Assembly (NCBI RefSeq): GCF_014207535.1
Contig: NZ_JACHGK010000012.1
Location: 1 to 64,000 of the forward strand
Reading direction: 5' to 3'
DNA from: Bacillus benzoevorans
Lineage (GTDB): Bacteria > Bacillota > Bacilli > Bacillales > Cytobacillaceae
DNA length: 64,000 bases
Shown here: in pieces, positions 50,412-59,350 of the stretch
Layout of the letters: each line of letters begins with the position of its first letter
Position numbering within the stretch: position 1 is the first letter of the stretch
Notes under the pieces: generated by a model
What the model saw: only the letters and a program-made list of their open reading frames with translations
Databases searched by the model: none
What the model was told of the DNA's origin: nothing
Made by a program: the position numbers and the translations under genes

Positions 50412-51182
50412 ATGAATGAAGCAACATTAGTAAAGATTGAAAATGGAATGGGATTTATTCGCTTAAACCGCCCGGAGAAACTTAATTCATTATCGAGTGA
50501 TTTAGTTGAATCCTTTACTCATAACTTAGAAAGGCTAGGGAAAGACGAAAAGGTGAAGGTCATTATTGTATCGGGCGAAGGCAAAGGTTTTTGTGCCGGC
50601 GGAGATTTAGAGACGATGAAAAATTTAACACAGGCAAATGACAAGCTGGAGTATATGCGAAAAACTTCAGCTTTAACGAAAACCATTCTGAACCTGGATA
50701 AATATGTCGTTTCTGCTGTCCATGGATTTGCCGCAGGAGCGGGCTATAGCTTGGCGCTTGCTTCCGATTTTATTGTCGCCCACAAGTCAGCCAAGTTTGG
50801 TTTAAGTTTTGTTAATGTCGGCGTCATCCCTGACTTGGGGTTAATGAAGCTCATGAGCGAACGGATACCTGTAAACTTAGCGAAGGAATGGATCTTATCG
50901 GGAAAAATCATGACAGCTGAAGAAGGCAAAGCTTTAGGGATCGTGAACCGGATCACTGAAGTGGATGTCCTTCAGGAAGCGATTGAATTCGCCCAGTTTA
51001 TTGTAAATGGGCCGCAGCTAAGCAATCAATACGTCAAAAAGATGCTGAACCATGGCGTCCAGTTAAGCTGGGATGCTGTGTTAGAACAGGAAAATATGAT
51101 TCAGGCACATTTGATGCAGTCGGAAGATTTTGCCGAGGGAATTCAGGCCTTTTATGAAAAACGTGCTCCTCAATTTAAGTGA
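50412..51182 (+). CDS. Enoyl-CoA hydratase/isomerase family protein
   Basis: 256 residues of the crotonase fold: GKGFCAGGDLETM (oxyanion loop) and HGFAAGAGYSLALASDF. Where classical hydratases have the two Glu residues it reads VGVIPDLGLMKL, i.e. Asp in the second position, so isomerase or another crotonase reaction is possible. GGTGGAG lies before the ATG at 50412. Ends the icmF-associated set; a bidirectional terminator follows at 51335. Confidence 0.85.
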   Translation: MNEATLVKIENGMGFIRLNRPEKLNSLSSDLVESFTHNLERLGKDEKVKVIIVSGEGKGFCAGGDLETMKNLTQANDKLEYMRKTSALTKTILNLDKYVVSAVHGFAAGAGYSLALASDFIVAHKSAKFGLSFVNVGVIPDLGLMKLMSERIPVNLAKEWILSGKIMTAEEGKALGIVNRITEVDVLQEAIEFAQFIVNGPQLSNQYVKKMLNHGVQLSWDAVLEQENMIQAHLMQSEDFAEGIQAFYEKRAPQFK

Positions 51183-51334
51183 GTCCTACGGGAATTAATA
51201 AGAGGGAAGGATAGATGAGCACCACATAGGGGTCAATCTTTAATGGATTTCTTCATTAGGTTGATTTTCCTTGGATAAATTTAGTACCAAGGTTATTTTC
51301 TAATTAAAGGGTTCTCTTTAGTTAGAAAAAATTG

Positions 51335-51368
51335 AAAAGACACCAGTTTCAATAGACTGGTGTCTTTT
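51335..51368. terminator. Bidirectional terminator between convergent genes
   Basis: AAAAGACACCAGT and ACTGGTGTCTTTT pair perfectly over 13 bp. A/T runs on both sides let it work for both strands. The stop codon of the minus-strand ComB-like gene lies in its loop. Confidence 0.85.
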
Positions 51369-52122
51369 CAGCTATCTGCAGGTTTTCCAAATAGGGATAT
51401 TTCCCTTTCCTTAAGATTGGAATCACCTCATACATGTCGCGCTGAAAGGCATGATAAATAGAATCTCGGTAACCTAAAGAGGTTAGTAGTTTACCTGTTT
51501 GTGAGGTTAAGAAATAATTCATCATTTGTTTTTCGTGAAGCTGTCTGTAAAAATGATAGGCCGCTGCTCCCGAATCAGATAAATGGATGTTTTCTTCATC
51601 TCCAGCATTTCGATAAAACTCTTGAATCAAATGTCCGGTGCCGAGAAAATCTTCCATCGAAAAATTCCCATGATTTCCGGCACAGACAAGCAGAATCGTT
51701 TTCTCGGAATGATTTTGCAAAAGATGATCAGCCATATAATGATTGTTTAAGAAACAAGACGCGTAAATAAAGGAAGCTGGAAAGGAATGGTTTAAGGCTA
51801 CCGTTCCATTTGTGGTAGATAAAATGATCGTTTTATCGAGGATATTCTTCTTTTTTAATTCTAACGGACAAGGATAAAGAAAATTCTCAACCTTTAAACC
51901 CTTCTTTTCTCCGCATAAAATATATGAATATTCAGATAATTCTTGACTTACTTCCAATGCTTCCTCTACATTTAATACAGGGATAATTTTTTTCGCTCCA
52001 TATTGAAACAAGGTTGTAATGGTTGTAGTTGCTAATAAAACATCAAAAATGACGGCGGTACAATTTTTTATTTTTAATGGATTAATCATTTCTTTTTGAG
52101 TTAATACATGAATTTTTACCAT
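51349..52122 (-). CDS. ComB-family 2-phosphosulfolactate phosphatase-like protein
   Basis: 257 residues of the ComB family: FDVLLATTTITTLFQYGAK, ILSTTNGTVAL, CAGNHGNFSMEDFLGTGHL. ComB hydrolyses 2-phosphosulfolactate in coenzyme M synthesis, and in Bacillus a homologue (YitC) contributes to spore sulfolactate. No other sulfolactate genes are beside it, so the substrate here may differ. It is followed on the minus strand by nothing, and is preceded by the phosphotransferase gene, 13 bp away. Confidence 0.75.
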   Translation of the reverse strand: MVKIHVLTQKEMINPLKIKNCTAVIFDVLLATTTITTLFQYGAKKIIPVLNVEEALEVSQELSEYSYILCGEKKGLKVENFLYPCPLELKKKNILDKTIILSTTNGTVALNHSFPASFIYASCFLNNHYMADHLLQNHSEKTILLVCAGNHGNFSMEDFLGTGHLIQEFYRNAGDEENIHLSDSGAAAYHFYRQLHEKQMMNYFLTSQTGKLLTSLGYRDSIYHAFQRDMYEVIPILRKGKYPYLENLQIAEKTPVY

Positions 52123-52135
52123 GATATCTTCTGTC

Positions 52136-53191
52136 TCACTTTCTTACATGGATCACATCATGTGATAAAAGCAATAGATTTTTTATGCCTTCGTGTAAAT
52201 CGCTAAAACGGTCATCAAGCAGATAGCCCATTTCCCAGCGGTAATAAATTTGCTGGAGAATGGCAGCAATTTTGAAATAGGCAAATGCCAGATAAAAATT
52301 AAAATTGGAAAGATCTCGGTTGCTTTTTTGCGCGTATCGTTTCAGAAATTCCTGTCTTGTATAGAACCCGCCTAATGAGGTAACAGAATTAATCCCTGTG
52401 AACGGATCCTGTTCATCCTTCCAATAGGCGACTGCGGAGGCGAGGTCCGTCAGCGGATCCCCAATTGCCGAGAGTTCCCAGTCAAAGACAGCAATAGGTT
52501 TGCCTGGGTCTGTTAGCGAAAACATCATATTATTTAATTTGAAATCATTATGGATGATAGTAGGACTTGGCGAATCAGGGATATGGGCTAAGATCCATTT
52601 TTCAATATCATCATAAAGCACCAATTCATCTGTTTTGCTATTTTGATAGCGTTTAAACCATCCGTGAACTTGTCTTTCCAGGTATCCTTCCGGGCGGCCA
52701 AGATTCGCTAAACCTGCTTTTTTGTAGTCAATTTCATGCAATTGAACCAATGTGTCAACGGTTGACTCAGAAATAAGCTCACGGAGTATAGGGATTTCAT
52801 CATAGTCTTGCGGGATCGTATCATCTAAAACAATTCCCGTTTTCTTTTCCATCAGATAAAAATGCTTATCCATAATCTCAAGGTCTTTATGGTAGAGGTA
52901 AGGTTTTGGAGCATATGGAAAAACGGGGTTTATTTTTTCCAGCAAGCGAAATTCTCTTTCCACATCATGAGCTTTGGGCGGGATTTTCCCGAATGGCGGT
53001 CTTCTCATGACCGCTTCCCAGTCCCCTATTTGAATGAGAAAGGTTAAATTGGAATAGCCTTCTGAAAATTGCTTGACGACCATAGGAGACGAGTCCAAAT
53101 TTTTGATATGAGTTCGAATATATACTTCTAATGCTGGCCAGTTTATATCGGTTTCAGCTTGGGCTGATACCAGTATTTTTTGCTCTAACAT
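52136..53191 (-). CDS. APH-type phosphotransferase (ACAD10/11- and LvaA-like kinase)
   Basis: About 351 residues of the aminoglycoside-phosphotransferase kinase fold: FSEGYSNLTFLI nucleotide loop, VMRRPPFGK (Lys), catalytic HNDFKLNNMMF, and metal Asp in AVFDWELSAIGDPLTDLA. This subgroup is not antibiotic resistance; it is the family fused to an acyl-CoA dehydrogenase in animal ACAD10/11, and in Pseudomonas LvaA phosphorylates 4-hydroxyacyl-CoA. An ACAD11-like gene lies at 59351. Start taken at 53191 after GGAGG. Diverges from a sigma-54 activator. Confidence 0.8.
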   Translation of the reverse strand: MLEQKILVSAQAETDINWPALEVYIRTHIKNLDSSPMVVKQFSEGYSNLTFLIQIGDWEAVMRRPPFGKIPPKAHDVEREFRLLEKINPVFPYAPKPYLYHKDLEIMDKHFYLMEKKTGIVLDDTIPQDYDEIPILRELISESTVDTLVQLHEIDYKKAGLANLGRPEGYLERQVHGWFKRYQNSKTDELVLYDDIEKWILAHIPDSPSPTIIHNDFKLNNMMFSLTDPGKPIAVFDWELSAIGDPLTDLASAVAYWKDEQDPFTGINSVTSLGGFYTRQEFLKRYAQKSNRDLSNFNFYLAFAYFKIAAILQQIYYRWEMGYLLDDRFSDLHEGIKNLLLLSHDVIHVRK

Positions 53192-53404
53192 ATCGTAACC
53201 TCCATCACATTTCATTTGCATACCCTTTTATATGCAAAAAACATGCCAAAAGCAAAATAGCTTGATAGAGCAAGGTTTCATAGATTCCTGCCTTGCTATC
53301 ATCATATATACGGACATTTTCTTTTCATAAGTGTATTTTTTCCAGACAATTCATAGGTACGGCTGTAATGGATAGAAACAATCTGTTGAAAGGGGGAATG
53401 TAAG

Positions 53405-55486
53405 ATAGAAACGCTTAAAAATTATATGACGCCGGTTGATAAATGTCTCACATCTGAGCATACTTTACTAGAGACAATCGTTTATATGAACGAATATAAA
53501 TGGAATACATTGCCGGTCGTAAACTCAGCCAACAAACTAGTAGGCGTGTTTACGAGGAGTATCCTTTTTCAGATGCTCCTATCCCATGAAAGCATGGATA
53601 CACCAATTGGAAACTATGTCAAAAAAGATATTGGCACAATTTCTAATCATACAACGGTTGAACAGTTGGAAGAGTATATTGCCGTAAGTGAAGTTGGAAC
53701 CGGTTTTGTCGTCAATGATGAAGGGGTTCCCATTGGTCTGATCTCAAAGTCTGCCGCTGTGAAAAGTTTTCTGCAAAAAACAAGAATGCTAAAGGAACAA
53801 TTAGAAAGGATCCTGCAAAATTCCAATTTAGGCGCCTTTATGGCTGATGATGCTCAAAGGATTATTTTTATCAATGACAATTTAGAGAAGATGATTGGTG
53901 TTCCTGAAAGCACTCTTTTAAATAAGAAGGTAATAGATGTTTTTCCCGATTGGATTATACCAGTGGGAGTCAACGAAGTTCATTTTCAAGAAAAGATTGG
54001 TTCCCAAACCTTTATGATTCGCTTGTCGAAATTCAATATGACCAATGGAAAACAAGGATTGATCGCCTTATTTCAAAATATTTCCGAACTTGAAAATATG
54101 GCACAAGAGCTGGCAACGATAAAAACTTTAAAGAGTTTGCTGCAAACCGTGATTGATCATTCCTATGATGGGTTAGTAATGATTAACGCAGTGGGAAAGA
54201 TTACCTTTACCAGCCCCTCACTTCTGGAATTGTTTGAACTGCAGCATAATCAAACAGCAGATATTCCAATAGAAGAGATTTTTCCTCAGTTCGAATTAAC
54301 GAAAGTGTTGAAAACAGGGGTAGCAGATATCAGTGATTTTATGGAGATTAAAGGGATCAATTATCTTGTCTATCGGATTCCAGTTTATCAAGACGAGCAA
54401 ATTATTGGGGCGATTGGGAAAATTGTCTACAGACAGCTGCATGAGGTGCGGGAAACCTTTAAACGATATGAGAGAAAGGAAATGGGAAATATCCCGGCGA
54501 AAAAACCCGCGGAATCTTCGCGTTTTTCCTTTGATGAAATACTATCCAAAGATCCACAGATGGAAAAATTGTTTAAAAGCGGCATGAAGGCGGCGAAAGG
54601 AAAAACGACGATCCTGATTCGCGGTGAAAGCGGGACGGGTAAGGAGCTTTTCGCCCATGCGATTCACAGCTCTAGCAATCGAGAAAATGCCCCTTTCATC
54701 ACCGTCAATTGTGCGGCCATCCCGGAGCATTTATTGGAGTCGGAATTTTTCGGCTATGAAGAGGGAGCCTTTACCGGAGCGAAACAGAAAGGGAAAAGCG
54801 GGAAATTTGATATGGCCAACGGCGGTACGCTTTTTCTCGATGAAATCGGAGATATGTCGCTGCAGCTGCAGGCAAAATTACTCCGGGTGCTGCAAGAAAG
54901 GGAGTTTTATCGTGTAGGCGGTACGGAAAGAATCACCGTCGATATTCGTATTATTGCGGCTACCAACAGAAATTTAGAAGAAATGGTGGAAAAAGGAGAA
55001 TTTAGGGAAGACCTTTTTTATCGACTCAATGTCATTTCTTTTGAAATCCCTCCATTACGCAAAAGAAAAGGGGATATTTTATTATTATGCAAGTCCTTTA
55101 TGGAAGAATTAAATAAACAAAATGGCACGAGTATCACGGGGTGGGATCCGCTGGCAGAACAAGCTTTGCTAGAGCATGATTGGCCGGGAAATGTGCGTGA
55201 ACTAAGAAATGTATGTGAACGGGCCATGATATTTGCTGATAATGGAATGATCCATGTTGAAGATTTGCCGGATAATTTATTGAAGAAGATCGGCTTCAAT
55301 TTATTTTTAGAAGAAGATGAGAGCGGGATGGAAAAGCCATTATTGGAAAGAGCTGAAGAAATGGCCATTAGAGCGGCATTAAAGCAGGCTGATGGAAACA
55401 AAAGCAAAGCATGTAAATTACTTGGCATCAGTCGTTCTGTCCTCTATGATAAATTAAAGAAATATGAAGTCTCTGATGCGATTTAA
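53405..55486 (+). CDS. Sigma-54-dependent activator with CBS pair and PAS domains
   Basis: About 693 residues: two CBS motifs (about 1-125, NYMTPVDKCLTSEHTLL and IGNYVKKDIGTI), two PAS-like domains (about 135-225 and 240-335), AAA+ sigma-54 domain (GESGTGKELFAHAI, GAFTGA loop, FLDEIGDMSLQLQAKLLRVL, RIIAATNR) and a Fis-type HTH (GNKSKACKLLGISRSVLYDKL). The CBS motif starts before the first ATG (53426), which has no SD. AAGGGGGA points to ATA at 53405 as the start. It probably activates the sigma-54 promoter at 56394 in response to a small-molecule (adenylate or acyl-CoA-related) signal, analogous to LvaR or BkdR. Confidence 0.9.
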   Translation: METLKNYMTPVDKCLTSEHTLLETIVYMNEYKWNTLPVVNSANKLVGVFTRSILFQMLLSHESMDTPIGNYVKKDIGTISNHTTVEQLEEYIAVSEVGTGFVVNDEGVPIGLISKSAAVKSFLQKTRMLKEQLERILQNSNLGAFMADDAQRIIFINDNLEKMIGVPESTLLNKKVIDVFPDWIIPVGVNEVHFQEKIGSQTFMIRLSKFNMTNGKQGLIALFQNISELENMAQELATIKTLKSLLQTVIDHSYDGLVMINAVGKITFTSPSLLELFELQHNQTADIPIEEIFPQFELTKVLKTGVADISDFMEIKGINYLVYRIPVYQDEQIIGAIGKIVYRQLHEVRETFKRYERKEMGNIPAKKPAESSRFSFDEILSKDPQMEKLFKSGMKAAKGKTTILIRGESGTGKELFAHAIHSSSNRENAPFITVNCAAIPEHLLESEFFGYEEGAFTGAKQKGKSGKFDMANGGTLFLDEIGDMSLQLQAKLLRVLQEREFYRVGGTERITVDIRIIAATNRNLEEMVEKGEFREDLFYRLNVISFEIPPLRKRKGDILLLCKSFMEELNKQNGTSITGWDPLAEQALLEHDWPGNVRELRNVCERAMIFADNGMIHVEDLPDNLLKKIGFNLFLEEDESGMEKPLLERAEEMAIRAALKQADGNKSKACKLLGISRSVLYDKLKKYEVSDAI

Positions 55487-55536
55487 GCTTTATTCTATTT
55501 ACATTCGTAAGTATATAAATGAAAGGCGGGTCTAAC

Positions 55537-56124
55537 ATGGATATTTTTGAAGCCATCTTCCAAAGAAGAAGTATCGGCAAAGTGAAAGCAGATCCAATCG
55601 AGAAAGAAAAAATTGAAAAATTACTTGAAGCAGCTACTTGGGCTCCCAATCATTATCATACGGAACCTTGGAAATTTTTTGTCTTAACTGGGGAGGGGAG
55701 ACGCCCTTTAGGCAGAACATTGGCTGAAATTGCAAAAGAAGATATAGATGATCCAACAACAGAGGAAAATCAAGAGAAGTTAAAAAAAACGGAGGAAAAA
55801 CCGTTTCGGGCACCTGTTATCATTACAGTAGCAGTAACTCCGTCTAATAATCCAAAAGTCATAGCTATCGAAGAGACAGGGGCGGTAACCGCTGCCATTC
55901 AAAATATGCTTTTAGCTGCTCATGCTCTCGGACTCGGCGCAATTTGGCGTACAGGAAAACCTGCCTATCATGCAAAAATGAAACAATTATTTGGATTAAG
56001 GGAACGGGATGAGGTGCTAGGGTTTATTTATATTGGTTATCCAGACATGCCCCAACGGGAGGGAAAGAGAGTTTCTTTTAGAGAATCGACGAAGTGGATC
56101 GAAGCAGATACAACTAACTATTAA
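55537..56124 (+). CDS. Nitroreductase-family FMN oxidoreductase (YdjA-like)
   Basis: 195 residues. FMN-binding RRSIGKVKADPI at the N-terminus, LLEAATWAPNHYHTEPWKFFVL, and GAVTAAIQNMLLAAHALGLGAIWRTG. Dimeric NAD(P)H-dependent flavoprotein; physiological substrate unknown. The start at 55537 follows AAGGCGGG. A terminator follows, so it is separate from the sigma-54-controlled operon. Confidence 0.85.
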   Translation: MDIFEAIFQRRSIGKVKADPIEKEKIEKLLEAATWAPNHYHTEPWKFFVLTGEGRRPLGRTLAEIAKEDIDDPTTEENQEKLKKTEEKPFRAPVIITVAVTPSNNPKVIAIEETGAVTAAIQNMLLAAHALGLGAIWRTGKPAYHAKMKQLFGLRERDEVLGFIYIGYPDMPQREGKRVSFRESTKWIEADTTNY

Positions 56125-56137
56125 ATTTACGGGTTAA

Positions 56138-56179
56138 AACACACTTGTCCCTTTGCTGAGGATTGAGTGTGTTTTTTTT
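56138..56179 (+). terminator. Terminator after the nitroreductase gene
   Basis: AACACACT pairs with AGTGTGTT across about 20 nt, followed by a run of eight or more T. Confidence 0.75.
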
Positions 56180-56192
56180 ATGTAAAAAAGTA

Positions 56193-56239
56193 TTTGCTGT
56201 CTGAAATTTCAAACTATTGTTTGAAATTCAGACAGCAAA
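56193..56239. other. 20-bp-arm inverted repeat
   Basis: TTTGCTGTCTGAA-(A)-TTTCAAA pairs with TTTGAAATTCAGACAGCAAA with one bulge and a loop of about 6 nt. The T run is on the minus-strand side (ATACTTTTTTAC), so it would terminate minus-strand transcription, although no minus-strand gene lies upstream of it. It sits about 155 bp before the sigma-54 promoter and could also be a regulatory site. 56240-56390 is otherwise empty. Confidence 0.6.
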
Positions 56240-56394
56240 ATGAAAAAGAAGTCAAAAAATCTTACATTCAATTAAGAATAGAATAATCAAGCATCTATCA
56301 AAAAAGAACGGAATAATAAAATTTGTATGGCATGAACCTTTTAATGATGGTGATCCCAAATAAAATGACAGAATTTCTTCTGTTTCCTGATGAG

Positions 56395-56411
56395 TTGGCA
56401 TGGATTTTGCA
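56395..56411 (+). promoter_or_regulatory. Sigma-54 (-24/-12) promoter
   Basis: TTGGCATGGATTTTGCA matches YTGGCACG-N4-TTGCW at all positions but one, with GG and GC separated by exactly 10 nt. It lies about 70 nt upstream of the thiolase gene and about 0.9 kb from the end of the sigma-54 activator gene. It should drive the thiolase-SDR-hydratase-ACAD genes. Confidence 0.85.
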
Positions 56412-56482
56412 TTATAAAAAGTGAACAGCAAAATCAAACAAATAGTAGGTATTTACTTTTTATAGGTATAAGGAGGATACAT

Positions 56483-57634
56483 ATGCGTGAGGTCGTGATT
56501 GTCGAAGCAGTCCGAACACCGGTTGGAAAACGAAAAGGGGTGCTAAGCAACGTTCGCCCCGATGATTTAGCGGCGAAAGTATTAAAAGAACTAGTCAATC
56601 GAGCCGGTATTTCCGGGGATTTGGTAGAGGACGTGATTTTAGGCTGTGTGACGCAAGTAGAAGAGCAGGCGATGAACATTGCCCGGACCGCTGCATTAAC
56701 AGCTGGATTTCCGATTCATGTTCCCGGAACAACAATTGACCGGCAATGTGGTTCCAGCCAGCAAGCCGTTCATTTTGCCTCACAAGCGATCTTGAGTGGA
56801 GATATGGATATTGTCATTGCCGGCGGAGTGGAGAGCATGACGCGTGTGCCGATGTTATCCAATTGGCAAAAGACCAAGTGGAGTGAGAGCCTAACCTCAC
56901 AGTATAACCTGATCCATCAAGGTTTATCCGCAGAGGCCGTTTCTGAAAAATGGGGCATTACCCGCAGCGAAGCCGATGAATTTGCCTTAGAAAGTCATCG
57001 AAAAGCCATTATCGCTCAAGAGCAAGGTCATTTTGAACGAGAAATCATGCCCATTGAAGTGACGCTAGAAGACGGGGCAAAAAAAGCTATTACAGAAGAT
57101 GAGGGCCCGCGCAGAGATACCACGATAGGGAAGCTTTCCAGCCTCAAACCAGCTTTTACGGAGAACGGGATCATTCATGCAGGAAATTCCAGCCAAATGA
57201 GTGATGGTGCCGGTGCTTTGCTGCTTATGGCGAAAGAAAAAGCGCTAGAATTAGGACTCAAACCGCGGTTTAAAGTCACCGCCCGCACTGTTGTCGGTTC
57301 CGATCCAACTCTCATGTTAACGGGTCCAATCGAAGCAACAAGACAAGTATTAAAGAAAGCGGGCTTGAGCGTTGCAGATATCGATGTATTTGAGGTCAAT
57401 GAAGCTTTTGCTCCAGTGCCGCTGTGCTGGCTTAAAGAAATTAAAGCCGATCCGCAAAAGTTGAATCCAAATGGCGGGGCTATCGCCCTTGGTCATCCAT
57501 TAGGAGCCAGCGGCGCCCGGGTGATGATCACGATGATTCATGAATTGGAACGAACAGGCGGACAATTTGGCCTGCAGGCGATCTGTGAAGGAAACGGAAT
57601 GGCGAATGCCACGATTATAGAAAGAATTCATTAA
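56483..57634 (+). CDS. Acetyl-CoA C-acyltransferase (3-ketoacyl-CoA thiolase)
   Basis: 383 residues: EAVRTPVGKRKG, catalytic Cys in DRQCGSSQQAVH, FEVNEAFAPVPL, GHPLGASGARVM and the second Cys in ICEGNGMANA. Terminal thiolytic step of a beta-oxidation-like pathway. AAGGAGG precedes the ATG at 56483. First gene behind the sigma-54 promoter. Confidence 0.9.
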   Translation: MREVVIVEAVRTPVGKRKGVLSNVRPDDLAAKVLKELVNRAGISGDLVEDVILGCVTQVEEQAMNIARTAALTAGFPIHVPGTTIDRQCGSSQQAVHFASQAILSGDMDIVIAGGVESMTRVPMLSNWQKTKWSESLTSQYNLIHQGLSAEAVSEKWGITRSEADEFALESHRKAIIAQEQGHFEREIMPIEVTLEDGAKKAITEDEGPRRDTTIGKLSSLKPAFTENGIIHAGNSSQMSDGAGALLLMAKEKALELGLKPRFKVTARTVVGSDPTLMLTGPIEATRQVLKKAGLSVADIDVFEVNEAFAPVPLCWLKEIKADPQKLNPNGGAIALGHPLGASGARVMITMIHELERTGGQFGLQAICEGNGMANATIIERIH

Positions 57635-57690
57635 CTTCATATTAATAAAGCAAAAAGTAATAGATTAAAACAAATAAGGAGGAATGGCTG

Positions 57691-58461
57691 ATGAACGTAA
57701 GAGATTGTGTAGCGGTTGTAACAGGCGGAAGTTCCGGTTTGGGTGAAGCGGCCATCACACGGATCGTTGAATCCGGCGGCAAAGTGGTGATTGTTGATTT
57801 ATCAGAAGAAAAAGGAGCGGCAGTTGTGCAAAGATTAGGCTCTAATAATGTCATTTTTACAAAAGCAGATGTAGCAAATGAAGAAGACATTAAAGCGGCT
57901 TTACAGGAGGGAATTGTCAAGTTTGGCAAAATTAATACCGTCATTAACTGTGCCGGAATCGGACAGCCGAAAAAAGTCGTTGGCAGAGAAGGGGTGCATG
58001 ACCTTGAAGGATTTAATCGGACCATCCAAGTCAATTTGATTGGCACCTTTAATGTCATTCGCTTAGCGGCTGAAATCATGATTGAAAATATTGCGAATGA
58101 TGAAGGGGAGAGAGGTGTGATCATTAATACCGCCTCCGTCGCGGCTTTTGAAGGGCAAATTGGGCAGGCGGCCTACAGCGCATCCAAGGGCGGAATTGTT
58201 GCCATGACACTGCCAATTGCCAGGGAATTAGCCCGGCATGGAATCAGGGTGATGACGATTGCCCCTGGTCTGATTCATACCCCGTTGTTTGATACGCTGT
58301 CGGAACAAGCAAGAGAGTCCCTTGGGGCATCGGTTCCATTTCCGCAGCGGCTTGGCTATCCATCTGAATTTGCCATGCTGGTCACAAGCATTATCGAGAA
58401 TCCCATGCTGAATGGAGAAACAATACGCTTAGACGGAGCGATCCGGATGCAGCCGAAATAA
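57691..58461 (+). CDS. SDR, 3-hydroxyacyl-CoA dehydrogenase type II-like
   Basis: 256 residues: TGGSSGLGEAA, INCAGIG, NTASVAAFEGQIGQAAYSAS (Ser, Tyr, Lys site) and TIAPGLIHTPLF. The FEGQ.GQAAYSASK region and overall length match the HSD17B10/2-methyl-3-hydroxybutyryl-CoA dehydrogenase group. NAD-dependent oxidation of a (branched) 3-hydroxyacyl-CoA, fitting the adjacent thiolase and hydratase. Confidence 0.87.
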   Translation: MNVRDCVAVVTGGSSGLGEAAITRIVESGGKVVIVDLSEEKGAAVVQRLGSNNVIFTKADVANEEDIKAALQEGIVKFGKINTVINCAGIGQPKKVVGREGVHDLEGFNRTIQVNLIGTFNVIRLAAEIMIENIANDEGERGVIINTASVAAFEGQIGQAAYSASKGGIVAMTLPIARELARHGIRVMTIAPGLIHTPLFDTLSEQARESLGASVPFPQRLGYPSEFAMLVTSIIENPMLNGETIRLDGAIRMQPK

Positions 58462-58522
58462 TAGAGTCATAGACATGAGGTTTAACTTTTGGAACATAAC
58501 ATGAAAGGGATGGTGAAAGCTT

Positions 58523-59308
58523 ATGAATCGTTTAGTGCAGCTTGAAATAGAGCAAGGGATCGCGGTGGTCACGATTGATAATCCGCCCATGAATGTCTTA
58601 AGCAGTCATCTCACGAGAGAATTAAAGGAAGTCGTTTCACAGATATATGATGATCCCAACGTGATCGTTGTCATACTAACAGGAGCTGCAGAGCGTGCGT
58701 TTATGGCCGGCGCCGATATTAAAGAATTCCCGCAATGGATTCATTTAGAAAAAGAGGAATTGCGGAAGGTTACGACAGCTAATCATGAAGTATTTACGAT
58801 GCTGGAAAATTTACCAAAGCCAACCATTGCCGCGATCAATGGATTTGCCCTTGGCGGGGGCTGTGAACTGGCTTTAGCCTGTGATATTCGCATTGCTGAG
58901 GTGCAGGCACAGCTTGGGCTTCCTGAAGTGAAATTAGGCTTATTCCCAGGAGCCGGAGGAACACAAAGGCTGCCAAGATTAGTCGGTGAAGCAAAAGCAA
59001 AGGAATTAATGTTTACCGGTGAACCGGTAACGGCGGAAGAAGCTTTAACCATTGGTTTAGTCAATCAGGTTGTCGCAAAAGGAAAGGGATTGGCACGAGC
59101 GAAAGAAATGGCAGGAAAAATGACCAATCTTTCTCTACAGTCTTTAAGCCGCATCAAACAGGCTGTCAATGATGGAATAGAAATGGATTTACAATCGGGA
59201 CTTGAGCTGGAGATCAATCTTTTTCTCGATATTTTTAAAACCGAGGATGTCAGAGAAGGTGTGCAAGCGTTTATCGAAAAGCGTTCGGCTAAATTTACAC
59301 ATAAATAA
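58523..59308 (+). CDS. Enoyl-CoA hydratase
   Basis: 261 residues of the crotonase family with both catalytic Glu: NGFALGGGCELALACD (first Glu) and GLPEVKLGLFPGAGGTQRL (second). MAGADIKEF gives the oxyanion hole. Hydrates 2-enoyl-CoA to 3-hydroxyacyl-CoA. GAAAGGGATGG lies upstream of the start. Confidence 0.9.
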   Translation: MNRLVQLEIEQGIAVVTIDNPPMNVLSSHLTRELKEVVSQIYDDPNVIVVILTGAAERAFMAGADIKEFPQWIHLEKEELRKVTTANHEVFTMLENLPKPTIAAINGFALGGGCELALACDIRIAEVQAQLGLPEVKLGLFPGAGGTQRLPRLVGEAKAKELMFTGEPVTAEEALTIGLVNQVVAKGKGLARAKEMAGKMTNLSLQSLSRIKQAVNDGIEMDLQSGLELEINLFLDIFKTEDVREGVQAFIEKRSAKFTHK

Positions 59309-59350
59309 TTGAAATTTAAAAATATAACTAAAATAGAGGAGGATTATTAT

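Noticed and set aside
57642..58124. 160-codon frame antisense to the HSD10-like SDR gene
   Set aside because: Shadow of a strongly supported gene.
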